A stretch of 57,017 nucleotides of DNA from the NCBI RefSeq assembly GCF_001929375.1, contig NZ_MSGO01000035.1, forward strand, positions 1 to 57,017, written 5' to 3'. This document shows positions 43,701 through 51,655 of the stretch, piece after piece. A program made the position numbers and the translations under genes. Source of the stretch: Actinomyces oris. GTDB lineage: Bacteria > Actinomycetota > Actinomycetes > Actinomycetales > Actinomycetaceae. Numbering within the stretch: position 1 is the first letter of the stretch; each line of letters begins with the position of its first letter. Under the pieces are notes generated by a model. The model was not told where the DNA came from. It was given only the letters and a program-made list of their open reading frames with translations, and did not search any database.

Positions 43701-44613
43701 GCATGAGGCGCGGCACCGAGTGCAGGGTGCCGATCATGCCGGGGTTGGTCAGGGTCACGGTGGTGCCGCGGAAGTCGTCGAGGTCCAGCTTGTTGTCGCG
43801 GGCCTTGGCCACGAGGGCCTCGTAGGACTCCACGAAGCGGGACAGGTCCATGAGGTCGGCCTGCTTGATGGAGGGCACCAGCAGGCGGCGCTGCCCGTCG
43901 GAGCCGGGCACGTCGATGGCCAGGCCGAAGGCCACGTGGGCGGGCTCGTGCAGGACCGGCTTGCCGGCCTCGTCGACCCCGTAGGAGACGTTCATCGAGG
44001 GCATCTCGGCCAGGGACTCGACCACCGCCCAGCCGATGAGGTGGGTGAAGGAGACCCTGCCGCCGCGGGTGCGGGCCAGGTGGGCGTTGATGACGGCGCG
44101 GTTCTCGATGAGGACCTTGGCGGGCACGGCCCGGGCGGAGGTGGCCGTGGGCATGGACAGGGAGTCGTCCATGTTCTTGGCGGTGCGGGCCGCCGCACCC
44201 TTGAGCCTGGTGGTGCAGTCCTCGCAGGCGTCACCGTCCTGGTCGTGGGCGGGGTGGGCGGCCAGGCGCTGGGCGTAGGGGGAGGTCGGGGGCTCGGTGT
44301 CCGACGGCGGCGCCGGTGGGAGGTCGGAGCGCGTGACGTCCTGGACGGCGGAGGAGCGGCGCAGGGTGGAGGCTGCCTGGGGCGTGATGGTGGCCCGGCG
44401 CGGCCCACCGGGGCCCGACGACGCAGAACCGTTGGCGAAGCCGTTCGAGGGGGCGGGGCTCGGCCGCCGCAGGCCGGCGCTCGGGTCAGTCTCGAAGAGC
44501 TCCCGCCACTGGGGGCTCACAGACGAGGGATCCGCCGACCAGGCGGCCCGCATCTCCTCCACCATCCACTCGTTGGCGCCGAAGCCTGGGCTGATCTGGT
44601 CCTGCGTGGGCAC
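40774..44613 (-). CDS. kgd: Multifunctional 2-oxoglutarate decarboxylase/dehydrogenase E1-E2
   Basis: 1279 residues, the Kgd/OdhA class of actinobacteria. N-terminal GANEWMVEEMRAAWSADPSS, a Pro/Ser linker, an E2-like succinyltransferase domain (about 130-360) with catalytic motif TYDHRVIQGAASGEF, then the E1 thiamine-diphosphate domains with GMAHRGRLNVL, GDAAFAGQGVVYET and the transketolase-like half. It converts 2-oxoglutarate to succinyl-CoA (with Lpd) or succinic semialdehyde. GTG 44613 follows GAGGAG. Divergent from the CNNM genes. Confidence 0.96.
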   Translation of the reverse strand: MPTQDQISPGFGANEWMVEEMRAAWSADPSSVSPQWRELFETDPSAGLRRPSPAPSNGFANGSASSGPGGPRRATITPQAASTLRRSSAVQDVTRSDLPPAPPSDTEPPTSPYAQRLAAHPAHDQDGDACEDCTTRLKGAAARTAKNMDDSLSMPTATSARAVPAKVLIENRAVINAHLARTRGGRVSFTHLIGWAVVESLAEMPSMNVSYGVDEAGKPVLHEPAHVAFGLAIDVPGSDGQRRLLVPSIKQADLMDLSRFVESYEALVAKARDNKLDLDDFRGTTVTLTNPGMIGTLHSVPRLMPGQGLIVGVGAMDYPAAFAGASPDTLARQGIGKVVTLTSTYDHRVIQGAASGEFLRLVERKLLGLDGFWNRAFESLRIPLEPVAWVRDTTYDPELETGKPARVAELIHAYRQRGHLAADNDPLTYRLRRHPDLDITSYGLSLWDLDRSFPTRGLGGHDRATLREILRMLRDAYCRTVGVEYMHIQDPAQRAWWQERLERDWEDIGDEERRRILTKLEQAEAFETFLQTKYVGQKRFSLEGGESLIVTLDRLLDAAAHDGLDEVVIGMAHRGRLNVLTNIAGKSYAQVFDEFEGNGVIEGAGTGDVKYHLGTVGVFSGTDGVSTRVSLAANPSHLETVDGVVEGIVRAKQDRIGLGEKGYTVMPVLVHGDAAFAGQGVVYETLNMSQLPAYRTGGTVHIVVNNQIGFTTGSASARSTIYATDLAKGLQVPIFHVNADDPETVARTARHAYEYRRTFHKDVIIDLICYRRRGHNEGDDPSMTQPLMYRLIDSLDSTRGVYTSALVGRGDITPQEAQEIAKSYQDELERVFAEARVQVTGGTGSGGAGEAADTFTQDLSDPTKVGVPLSSLEIPHSQRAGTGMMLGWTSAVPRDVVERIGDAQVAWPESFTVHPKLQAMLSKRREATREGGIDWGLGELIALGSLLMEGVPIRLAGEDARRATFAQRHAVLHDHASGQEWTPLGFLTPDQAPLEIYDSLLSEYAALAFEYGYSVERPEGLTMWEAQFGDFANGAQSVIDEYVTSAAQKWGQRSGLVMLLPHGQEGQGPDHSSARIERYLQMCAQDNMLVAQPSTPASYFHLLREHTYTRPRRPLIVFTPKQLLRLKAACSPVEDFTSGTFQPVIGETDEAVLAAAREQGVDRVLLCSGRVYYDLLAHRSKTGDTSTAIVRLEQLYPLQTSDIAEALAPFSGAELVWVQDEPANQGMWPYLALHLPTDLTGGVLPTLVSRPEAAAPAVGTAGVHRAQQEEILRQAFARR

Positions 44614-44977
44614 GTCGGGTCTCCTCGGAGCTCGTCAGTCTCCCGTTCCGGCACTGGGAGCCTCAGCGGGACCCCGGGGGAGGAACGGCGGCGTTCATCG
44701 GACATCCTAGAAGGTGAAGGGCGTCTCATGCGAACAAATACGGGACCAAAGACACATGCGTGTCCGGGTTCGACACGTCGCACTGCACCCGAGTTGTCAC
44801 AGCACCGGAGAGAGGGTCGCGGTGGTACCGTTCGGTCACTATGCGATCGGCTTTCCGCCGGGCCTCAAGGCGCCGCACCCGCACGCACCGCGCCTCCTCG
44901 CCCGCCTTAGACCACCCCCACCCCGACTCGTCCGCTTCCAGCACCCACGCCGCACCCCACGTGGGGGAGGGGCCCGC
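44614..44977. promoter_or_regulatory. Divergent kgd / CNNM control region
   Basis: 364 bases without a gene. It includes the perfect palindrome GACACATGCGTGTC at 44751-44764 and an AT-richer patch (AACAAATACGGG) just before it. No known riboswitch or protein-binding consensus is recognised. Confidence 0.35.
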
Positions 44978-46321
44978 ATGACCGACTGGCTCATGATCGC
45001 CGTCGGCGTGGTCCTCACCGTGGGCACCGCCCTGTTCGTGGCCGGTGAGTTCTCCCTGGTCGCCCTCGACCCCTCCACCGTCGAGACCCGTGCCGCCACC
45101 GGCGACAAGCGCGCCACCACCGTCCGGCGGGCCCTGGGCCGGCTGTCCACCCTCCTGTCCGGTGCCCAGGTCGGCATCACCCTGACCACCGTGCTCCTGG
45201 GCTACACGATGCAGGCGGCCCTGGCGAACCTGCTCACCGGCCTCATGAGCCACTGGATGGCCGCCTCCGTGGCCACCGGCGCCGCGGTCATCATCGCGCT
45301 CATCGTCGTCAACGCCTTCTCCATGGTCATCGGCGAGCTCATCCCCAAGAACGCCACCCTGGCCGACCCCATGCGCGCCGCCGGCCTCGTCGCCCCCTTC
45401 CTCATGGGCTTCACCACCCTCCTCAAGCCCCTCATCGTCCTGCTCAACGGCGCCGCCAACGCCGTCCTGCACGCCATGGGCATCGAACCCGCCGAGGAAC
45501 TCAGCGGCACCCGCAGCGCCGGAGAGCTCGCCTCCCTCGTGCGCCACAGCGCCGAGGAGGGCACCCTCGACGCCTCCACCGCCACCCTGCTCACCCGCTC
45601 CATCGGCCTGGGGGCGCTCACCGCCGTCGACGTCATGACCGACCGCGGCCGCCTCCACACACTCGAGGCCGACGACTCCGCCGAGGACGTCGTGCACCTG
45701 GCCCGCGCCACCGGCCACTCCCGATTCCCCGTCATCGGCCGCGACGTCGACGACGTCATGGGCATCGTCCACCTGCGCCGCGCCATCGGCGTCCCCTACG
45801 AGCGGCGCACCGACGTCCCCGTCGCCTCCACCTCCCTCATGACCCCCGCGCCCCGAGTCCCCGAGACCATGCCGCTGGCCAACCTGCTCGTCGAGCTGCG
45901 CGCCCAGGGCTCCCAGATGGCGATCGTCGTCGACGAGTACGGCGGCACGGCCGGAGTCGTCACCCTCGAGGACGCCATCGAGGAGGTCGTCGGGGACGTC
46001 GCCGACGAGCACGACCGCCGCCGCGCCGGCGCCCACCTCGACTCCTCGGGCCACTGGGTCGTCCCCGGGTGGATGCGCCCCGACGAGCTCGCCACCCGCG
46101 CCGCCATCCAGGTCCCCGATGACGGCCCCTACGAGACCCTCGGCGGCCTGGTCATGACCGAGCTCGGCCGCATCCCCGCCGTCGGCGACGTCGTCGAGCT
46201 GACTCACGCCTCCCTGACCGTCGACGCCATGGACGGACGCCGCGTCACCCGCCTCCACGTGCGCCCCAAGGACCCCGAGGCCGCGCCCGGAGGCCGGGGA
46301 CCAGAGGGGGAGCGTCGATGA
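44978..46321 (+). CDS. CNNM/CorC-type membrane protein with CBS pair (first copy)
   Basis: 447 residues. DUF21/CNNM membrane part (1-200) with four helices and the [22 protein letters not shown] and IGELIPKN signatures; a CBS pair (about 215-340) with [20 protein letters not shown]; and a C-terminal CorC/HlyC domain (about 355-435). The family is annotated as hemolysin-like but current evidence points to magnesium or cobalt efflux. ATG 44978 follows GGGGGAGG. Coupled to the next copy by ATGA overlap at 46318. Confidence 0.92.
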   Translation: MTDWLMIAVGVVLTVGTALFVAGEFSLVALDPSTVETRAATGDKRATTVRRALGRLSTLLSGAQVGITLTTVLLGYTMQAALANLLTGLMSHWMAASVATGAAVIIALIVVNAFSMVIGELIPKNATLADPMRAAGLVAPFLMGFTTLLKPLIVLLNGAANAVLHAMGIEPAEELSGTRSAGELASLVRHSAEEGTLDASTATLLTRSIGLGALTAVDVMTDRGRLHTLEADDSAEDVVHLARATGHSRFPVIGRDVDDVMGIVHLRRAIGVPYERRTDVPVASTSLMTPAPRVPETMPLANLLVELRAQGSQMAIVVDEYGGTAGVVTLEDAIEEVVGDVADEHDRRRAGAHLDSSGHWVVPGWMRPDELATRAAIQVPDDGPYETLGGLVMTELGRIPAVGDVVELTHASLTVDAMDGRRVTRLHVRPKDPEAAPGGRGPEGERR

Positions 46322-47397
46322 GTACTCCGCTCGCCCTCCTGACCACCGTCATCCTCCTGGCCGGAAACGCCTTCTTCGTCGGCGCCGAGTTCGCCGTCAC
46401 CTCCTCGCGCCGCAGCCAGCTCGAACCACTGGCCGAGGCCGGCGACGCCCGCGCCGCCACCGCTTTGTGGGCCCTGCAGAACGTCTCACGCATGCTGGCC
46501 ACCGCCCAGCTCGGCGTCACCCTGTGCTCCACCGGGCTGGGCGTCGTCGCCGAGCCGGCCATCGCCCACGCCCTGGAGCCCCTGCCGGCGACCGTCGGCG
46601 TCGGGCACGCCGGCTCCCACGCCGTCGCCGTCATCATCGCCCTGGTCATCGTCGTGGGCCTGCACGTCGTCGCCGGGGAGATGGTGCCCAAGAACATCTC
46701 CATCGCCTCCCCGGAGAAGGCCGTGCGCTGGCTCGCCCCGCCCCTGGTGTGGTGCTCGCGCGTCTTCAGCCCCGTGGTCAACGCTCTCAACGGCTTCGCC
46801 AACGGGGCCCTCAAGGTCCTGGGTATCGAGGCCAAGGAGGAGATCGCCGCCGCCTTCAACGCCGAGGAGGTCGCCTCCATCGTCGAGCGCTCCACCGCCG
46901 AGGGCGTCCTGGAGGACTCCACCGGCCTGCTCAGCGGCGCCCTGGAGTTCTCCGAGGAGACCGCCGGCAGCGTCATGGTGCCCTTGCACGAGCTCGTCAC
47001 CCTGCCCCAGGACTGCACTCCGGAGGACGTGGAGCGGGCCGTGGCCTCCACCGGCTTCTCCCGCTTCCCGCTCGTCGCCGACCAGGACGCTGTTGGCCAG
47101 GGGGAGGAGCCGGCCATCACCGGCTACCTGCACCTCAAGGACATCCTCTACGCCGACGGCGCCGAGCGCACCGAGCCGGTACCCGCCTGGCGCGCTCGCG
47201 CACTCGTGCCCGTCGGCTACGACGACGAGGTCGAGGAGGCGCTGGCGGCCATGCAGCGCTCGGGAGCCCACCTCGGACACGTGTGCAACGCGCAAGGGCG
47301 CTTCGTCGGGGTCCTCTTCCTGGAGGACATCCTCGAAGAGCTCGTCGGAGAGATCAACGACGCCATGCAGCGCGAGGAGTACCAGCGCCGTGACTAA
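46318..47397 (+). CDS. CNNM/CorC-type membrane protein (second copy)
   Basis: 359 residues, a paralogue of the preceding gene without the C-terminal CorC domain. Motifs: GAEFAVTSSRRSQLEPL, ATAQLGVTLCSTGLGV, GEMVPKNISIASPEKA and a CBS pair ending FVGVLFLEDILEELVGEI. Tandem unequal CNNM proteins are usual in actinobacteria and may form a heterodimer. Only six bases after the stop a short palindrome TAAATCGTGATTTA begins. Confidence 0.92.
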   Translation: MSTPLALLTTVILLAGNAFFVGAEFAVTSSRRSQLEPLAEAGDARAATALWALQNVSRMLATAQLGVTLCSTGLGVVAEPAIAHALEPLPATVGVGHAGSHAVAVIIALVIVVGLHVVAGEMVPKNISIASPEKAVRWLAPPLVWCSRVFSPVVNALNGFANGALKVLGIEAKEEIAAAFNAEEVASIVERSTAEGVLEDSTGLLSGALEFSEETAGSVMVPLHELVTLPQDCTPEDVERAVASTGFSRFPLVADQDAVGQGEEPAITGYLHLKDILYADGAERTEPVPAWRARALVPVGYDDEVEEALAAMQRSGAHLGHVCNAQGRFVGVLFLEDILEELVGEINDAMQREEYQRRD

Positions 47398-47743
47398 ATC
47401 GTGATTTAAACGGTGAGATCGGCGGCTCCCCACAACTCGAGCCGGCTCGGGCGACCATCGTCCACGGCTGAGCAGACAGTGGTGCACAGGTGCTGATTCG
47501 TTCGTATGGTACGTGAATCCGGTTCGCGGCCGGCTGGTCGGATGGAACCTCTGGGGTTTGTGCGAGAAGTGCAGGTCACACAAAGGTGTGCTGGTTCTCC
47601 TGGCAAGACCCACAGGAGACGGCTACTGTTTTAACCGAGCACAACAACCCATGCTGTCGCCCTGGCAGCCGCCACGTCGCCACTGCCGGTTTGTCGGCAG
47701 CGACGACTTCCCTATGACACTCAGCCACCTGGAGGCTTCTCGC
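47398..47743 (+). promoter_or_regulatory. Long structured leader before the M23 peptidase gene
   Basis: 346 bases without a gene. Three small hairpins are visible: CACAC/GTGTG (47577-47590), TCTCCTG/CAGGAGA (47596-47619) and CTGCCG/CGGCAG (47683-47700). The place would suit a c-di-AMP (ydaO) riboswitch, which controls cell-wall hydrolases in other actinobacteria, but I cannot find its conserved blocks. Confidence 0.35.
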
Positions 47744-49864
47744 GTGACCCCGCAGCCCATGAGTCGACGCCAGCGTCGCGAGGCGGAACGTGCTGCCGAA
47801 GCCGCTCGCCAGGTCGCTGAGGCGCAGGTCGGAACCGTCCCGTCGTCACCGTCGACGACGCACACCACTCACGTCGCCGGGGCCACTCGCCGCTCACGTC
47901 GCGACCTTCACACTCACCGCGCCGAGAACGGCGCCGTCTCCAACCCCGTCACCGCTCCGAGCTCATCGGCTCTCCCCGACATCCCGCTCGCCCCGCAGAA
48001 ACAGAACCACCCGCAGCCCGTCGCACCGATGAGCCGGATGGCCCGCCGGCGTCAGAGCGCCATTGAGCAGCCCGAGCCCACCTCGCATCAGCCCGAGCAG
48101 CCGCAGGCCTCGGCGCCTCAGGCGCACAGCGCCGCATCTGCGACCCCGTCCGTCTTCTCCTCCTCAACGCAGGTCGCCGGCGACACTCGCCCCACCCGGC
48201 GCTCCCGCAAGGACCTGCGCACCGCCCAGGTCTTCGAGGACACTCAGCAGACGCGGGAGAACCCCGCCGTCGCGAACGTGCCGCAGCCCCAGGCTCACCA
48301 GCCCGAGGGCCACTCCAAGAACCGCCACGACCAGCGCCGCTCGCATCGTGGCCACCAGGCCGCGCCCGCAGCGGCACCGTCAACGCCCTCGGCGCTGTCG
48401 CCCCTGGTCGCGGCCTCGCTGGCCGAGTCCACCTCAGGGCTCGAGCCGGCAGCCGCTCGCTCCACCGACGCCACGTCGTGGTGGGCCGGCAGCGGCACGG
48501 CTCCTGCTTCGCCCAGCGACACGCAGCGTCACCGTCACGCAGCCGCGCAGGCCACCACCCCTGCCGAGCCGGAGGCCGGAGCAACCGCTGAGACCGCCTC
48601 CCGTTCCGGGGGGCGCCGCCGGCAACCCCTCTCCGCAGCAGCTCCCGCCAGCGCCTCGACCAAGCCCGTCGTCGCCCAGACGCCGCAGGCCGAACCGTCA
48701 ACGCCCGCGACGCAGGCGCCCCTCGCTCCCGAGACTCCTCACGAGATCCGATTCTCCCAGCGGATCACGGACTTCCGCGGCGCTGAGACCATCGAGGTCC
48801 CCGAGGTCCGCAAGATCATGGCCGCCCGCAAGGCCGGGGTGCCGCTCGCGGACGAGGAGACCATCCACGCCATCAAGGCCGCCCGGAGCGCCAGGAAGAC
48901 CAAGCCGGCGCGGACGGCCGCCGAGACCAAGCGGGGCAGGGCAACCGATGAGACCTCCGCCCCGACGTCGTCGGCCAGGAGCACGGCAGCATCGAGGCCG
49001 GACACCCACCGCGACTCCTCAACCGGGCCCGCCCCCGCCCGTCCCGTCCGCCGTCGCACCGGTTCCGGGATTCTGGGGCGCACCGCCGTCCTGTCGGTCC
49101 TGGCCGTGGCCACGGTCCTCGCCCCCTTGTCCAGCCACCTCGACAACACCCCGCTGGCCTCGGCCGCCATCAAGATGCACCCCAGCGGCCCCGCCACGCA
49201 GAGCCCGGCCGCCGGCGGAACGAAGGCCTCCTCCGTGGCCAGCGCCGTGCTCGGCAGTGACGACCTGGACGAGGACTCCGACACCCAGCTGTCCAACGTG
49301 CCCGACGCCGCCACCCGGGCCAGGATCCGCGAGGCCTTCCAGAACGCCGCCAAGACCTGCTCCTCGGCAACCGGCGCCTCCGGCGACACCAGCGCCTTCA
49401 GCTCCAAGCCGCAGCTGTTCTACCCGATGCTTCCGGGCACCTACGAGATCTCCTCGGAGTACGGTTACCGCACCCACCCCACCCTCGGCTACCGCAAGCT
49501 GCACGCCGGTCAGGACATGGCCGCCCCCGTGGGGACACCCATCTATGCGGCCGCCGCAGGCACCGTCACCACCGCCGGCATGGTCGACGGCACCGGAACC
49601 ATCACCATCAAGCACGAGATCGACGGCCAGGTCTGGTACACCAGCTACCTGCACATGTACGAGGACGGCATCCACGTCAAGGTCGGTGACACCGTCACGG
49701 CCGGGCAGATGATCGCCGGCGTGGGCAACACGGGCCGGTCCTCCGGATCTCACCTGCACTTCGAGGTGCGTACCAAGGACGACACCGCCGACGAGTCCAC
49801 CGTGGAGCCGTGGGGCTGGCTCAAGCAGCACAACGCCGTCGAGCTCACCACCAACTGCAGCTGA
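47744..49864 (+). CDS. M23-family peptidase with long disordered N-terminus
   Basis: 706 residues from GTG 47744, chosen because GGAGG lies eight bases upstream; longer in-frame starts lie in the leader. Residues 1-435 are low complexity (Pro, Ala, Ser, Gln) with repeated basic motifs such as MSRRQRREAER, ATRRSRRDLHTH, MARRRQSAIEQ and TRRSRKDLRTAQ. A single membrane helix follows near 445-465 (GRTAVLSVLAVATVLAPL). The peptidase domain (about 565-690) has the zinc ligands in KLHAGQDMAAP and SHLHFEVRT. It should cleave peptidoglycan cross-bridges outside the membrane; the long tail would be cytoplasmic if the helix is a signal anchor, which is odd for this class. Confidence 0.85.
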   Translation: MTPQPMSRRQRREAERAAEAARQVAEAQVGTVPSSPSTTHTTHVAGATRRSRRDLHTHRAENGAVSNPVTAPSSSALPDIPLAPQKQNHPQPVAPMSRMARRRQSAIEQPEPTSHQPEQPQASAPQAHSAASATPSVFSSSTQVAGDTRPTRRSRKDLRTAQVFEDTQQTRENPAVANVPQPQAHQPEGHSKNRHDQRRSHRGHQAAPAAAPSTPSALSPLVAASLAESTSGLEPAAARSTDATSWWAGSGTAPASPSDTQRHRHAAAQATTPAEPEAGATAETASRSGGRRRQPLSAAAPASASTKPVVAQTPQAEPSTPATQAPLAPETPHEIRFSQRITDFRGAETIEVPEVRKIMAARKAGVPLADEETIHAIKAARSARKTKPARTAAETKRGRATDETSAPTSSARSTAASRPDTHRDSSTGPAPARPVRRRTGSGILGRTAVLSVLAVATVLAPLSSHLDNTPLASAAIKMHPSGPATQSPAAGGTKASSVASAVLGSDDLDEDSDTQLSNVPDAATRARIREAFQNAAKTCSSATGASGDTSAFSSKPQLFYPMLPGTYEISSEYGYRTHPTLGYRKLHAGQDMAAPVGTPIYAAAAGTVTTAGMVDGTGTITIKHEIDGQVWYTSYLHMYEDGIHVKVGDTVTAGQMIAGVGNTGRSSGSHLHFEVRTKDDTADESTVEPWGWLKQHNAVELTTNCS

Positions 49865-49876
49865 GGGAGACCCACT

Positions 49877-50632
49877 GTGCCGCCTGCCGCGTCACGAACC
49901 CGCCGTCCTGCCGTCATCGCCCACCGCGGCGGCGGACGCGAGGTTCCTGAGAACACCTGGAGCGCTGTCGAGCACGTGGCCGCGCTCGGGCTGGAGTGGA
50001 TGGAGACCGACCTGCGGCTGACCGCCGACGGCATCGTCGTGTTCAGTCATGACGAGGACCTGCGCCGAACCGCGAACGACCCCCGCACCGTGGGGGAGGT
50101 CATGTGGGCCGAGCTGGCCGACCTCGACCCCGGTGACGGGCGCGGCTTCGTCCGACTCGACGACGCCCTGTACGCCCACCCGGCGATGAAGTTCAACATC
50201 GACCTCAAGGACTCCAGCGTCGTCCAGGCCACCCTGCAGACGGTGCGTGACGCCCAGGCCCTCGACCGAGTCCGGTTCGCCTCCTTCTCCGCTCGTCGGC
50301 TGGCCGTGCTGCGCCGCCAGGAGCCGCGGGCCATGACCTCCCTGGGCGTCAGTGATGTGCTCGGCCTCATGCTGCGCAGCGAGGCGGCCGTCCCCCTGCC
50401 CCAGACCCGCTGGGGCTGGACGCGCGGCAGGGTCGACGCCGTCCAGGTGCCGGAGAGCTACCGCGGCGTCCCGGTGGTCACCCGCCGCTTCGTCGCCTCC
50501 GCGCACACCGCGGGCCTGGAGGTCCACGTCTGGACGGTGGACGATCCTGAGCGGATGCGCCACCTGGCGGACCTCAACGTGGACGCCATCATGACCGACG
50601 TCCCCAGCCTCGCCCTGAAGACCCTGGGGTGA
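49877..50632 (+). CDS. Glycerophosphodiester phosphodiesterase
   Basis: 251 residues of the GDPD family: AHRGGGREVPENTWSAV at the start (catalytic His, Arg and Glu-Asn), METDLRLTADGIVVFSHD (metal-binding Glu, Asp and catalytic His), FNIDLKD and VHVWTVDDPERM near the end. Cytoplasmic, no signal. It cleaves glycerophosphodiesters to glycerol-3-phosphate and an alcohol. GTG 49877 begins 12 bases after the M23 stop with GAGGGAG upstream, so the two may be cotranscribed. Confidence 0.92.
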   Translation: MPPAASRTRRPAVIAHRGGGREVPENTWSAVEHVAALGLEWMETDLRLTADGIVVFSHDEDLRRTANDPRTVGEVMWAELADLDPGDGRGFVRLDDALYAHPAMKFNIDLKDSSVVQATLQTVRDAQALDRVRFASFSARRLAVLRRQEPRAMTSLGVSDVLGLMLRSEAAVPLPQTRWGWTRGRVDAVQVPESYRGVPVVTRRFVASAHTAGLEVHVWTVDDPERMRHLADLNVDAIMTDVPSLALKTLG

Positions 50633-50651
50633 CGTTGGGCGAGGGGAGTCG

Positions 50652-50669
50652 CACCGCTGAGCAGCGGTG
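50652..50669 (+). terminator. Small hairpin after the phosphodiesterase gene
   Basis: CACCGCT and AGCGGTG pair perfectly around GAGC, just before the toxin promoter. Weak as a terminator because no T-run follows. Confidence 0.35.
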
Positions 50670-50678
50670 TGAGAAATC

Positions 50679-50707
50679 TTGCTCGCCTCCTTCCTCGGTA
50701 CTACCAT
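50679..50707 (+). promoter_or_regulatory. Promoter of the toxin-antitoxin-like pair
   Basis: TTGCTC (50679-50684), a 17-base spacer and TACCAT (50702-50707); the start codon GTG 50714 lies seven bases on, so the mRNA is probably leaderless. Confidence 0.5.
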
Positions 50708-50713
50708 AATGTG

Positions 50714-50983
50714 GTGAGGTTCGAGTTCAGCGATTCTGCGGACAAGCATGGCGTTCCCCGCTCCGATGCGGAGTACGCCGTCATGCACCACGTCGACTAC
50801 GAAATCCTCCAACCCCGCCGTCCAGGCGAGCAGTCATTCATGTTCGTCGGCCTGCCCCACCCGCAGGCACTGCGCTACCTCGAAGTCGGCGTCGCCGTTG
50901 ACGGTCGCGGCCGACGCACCATCTTCCATGCCATGGAGGTCACTGATCTCTACCGTCACCTTGTTCCGCCCGCCGACCACTGA
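50714..50983 (+). CDS. Small BrnT-like protein, candidate toxin
   Basis: 89 residues. Start GTG 50714 (leaderless behind TACCAT). It reads VRFEFSDSADKHGVPRSDAE, then LRYLEVGVAVDGRGRRTIFHAM and ends TDLYRHLVPPADH. The KHGV near the start, LEVG and FHAM blocks recall BrnT-type RNase toxins, where they form the active-site sheet, but the match is loose. A ribbon-helix-helix gene follows 19 bases later, which is the BrnT-BrnA order. Activity unproven. Confidence 0.5.
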   Translation: MRFEFSDSADKHGVPRSDAEYAVMHHVDYEILQPRRPGEQSFMFVGLPHPQALRYLEVGVAVDGRGRRTIFHAMEVTDLYRHLVPPADH

Positions 50984-51002
50984 CCGACCAGATAGAGCCG
51001 CT

Positions 51003-51353
51003 ATGTCTCCTGATTCCACACGCGCCCCTTTCACTGATGCTGAGCAGGTCTACTACAACCAGCTCGATGAGGACGTCACCGCAGGCCGCATCCCCACCGT
51101 CGGACGCGGAGCCCGCCGCGACGGCTCACGCATCAGCGACACCGACCTCGACGCCATCCTCCGCGGCCGCCCAGGTCTCGGACAGGCCCACGCCACCGGC
51201 CGTGGACGCTCCCCACGCCGCCAGGTCCGTCTTCCGGAGCACACCAACGCGGCTCTTGACGCCTACATCGAGAAGCACGGCACTACCGCCAGTGCCGTCA
51301 TCCGTGATGCCGTTGAGGCTTATCTTTCCCATCAGAACACGCCAGCCGCATGA
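51003..51353 (+). CDS. Ribbon-helix-helix protein, candidate antitoxin
   Basis: 116 residues. The N-terminal 65 residues are charged and Gly/Arg rich, with ISDTDLDAILRGRPGLG; residues 70-110 form an RHH (CopG-like) domain: RRQVRLPEHTNAALDAYIEK then HGTTASAVIRDAVEAYL. Such proteins repress their own operon and neutralise a partner toxin. Start ATG 51003, no strong ribosome binding site. Together with the previous gene a type II TA unit is likely. Confidence 0.65.
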   Translation: MSPDSTRAPFTDAEQVYYNQLDEDVTAGRIPTVGRGARRDGSRISDTDLDAILRGRPGLGQAHATGRGRSPRRQVRLPEHTNAALDAYIEKHGTTASAVIRDAVEAYLSHQNTPAA

Positions 51354-51414
51354 TGACCGGTCTGAGCCGTGGACACACTGTTGCCCCGTGGTCATACCTC
51401 GAATACATGAGCAG

Positions 51415-51441
51415 GCCCCCGTCGCGGGTGGCGACGGGGGC
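51415..51441 (-). terminator. Terminator of tRNA-Arg
   Basis: GCCCCCGTCGC and GCGACGGGGGC pair perfectly around GGGTG, eight bases beyond the tRNA CCA end; it may also stop the plus-strand antitoxin transcript. Confidence 0.65.
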
Positions 51442-51448
51442 TCGGAGG

Positions 51449-51524
51449 TGGTGCCCCGGACAGGATTCGAACCTGCGACCTTCTGCTCCGGAGGCAGACG
51501 CTCTATCCACTGAGCTACCGGGGC
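51449..51524 (-). tRNA. tRNA-Arg (anticodon CCG)
   Basis: Cloverleaf on the minus strand: acceptor GCCCCGG pairs with CCGGGGC, D-arm GCTCAGTGGATAGAGC, anticodon arm CTGCCTCCGGAGCAG with CCG at the centre, T-arm GCAGGTTCGAATCCTGT. Discriminator A and an encoded CCA (51449-51451). Lies head to head with argS, whose product charges it. Confidence 0.96.
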
Positions 51525-51642
51525 CCGAGGCGTGACTGTACCAGCGTCCCGGCCCCGGAGCGAAACCGGATCGAAACTGCGACATGTCCCACGATGTCCG
51601 GCGGTTGCCGGTCTCCCTCGTGATTCGGCCCCTTGTTGACGG

Positions 51643-51648
51643 TACGCT
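51643..51648 (+). promoter_or_regulatory. Leaderless -10 box of argS
   Basis: TACGCT, seven bases before GTG 51656; no ribosome binding site. Confidence 0.45.
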
Positions 51649-51655
51649 GACGCGC

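Noticed and set aside
40711-44910. Plus-strand open frame of 1399 codons opposite kgd
   Set aside because: Antisense shadow of a GC-rich gene: its sequence is repetitive Gly/Val/His/Asp, has no domain, and the minus strand encodes an unmistakable Kgd.
47398-47743. c-di-AMP (ydaO) riboswitch before the M23 gene
   Set aside because: Location fits but I could not match the conserved sequence blocks; only small unrelated hairpins are visible.
51350-51535. Small plus-strand open frame over the tRNA
   Set aside because: It lies across the antisense of tRNA-Arg and its terminator.
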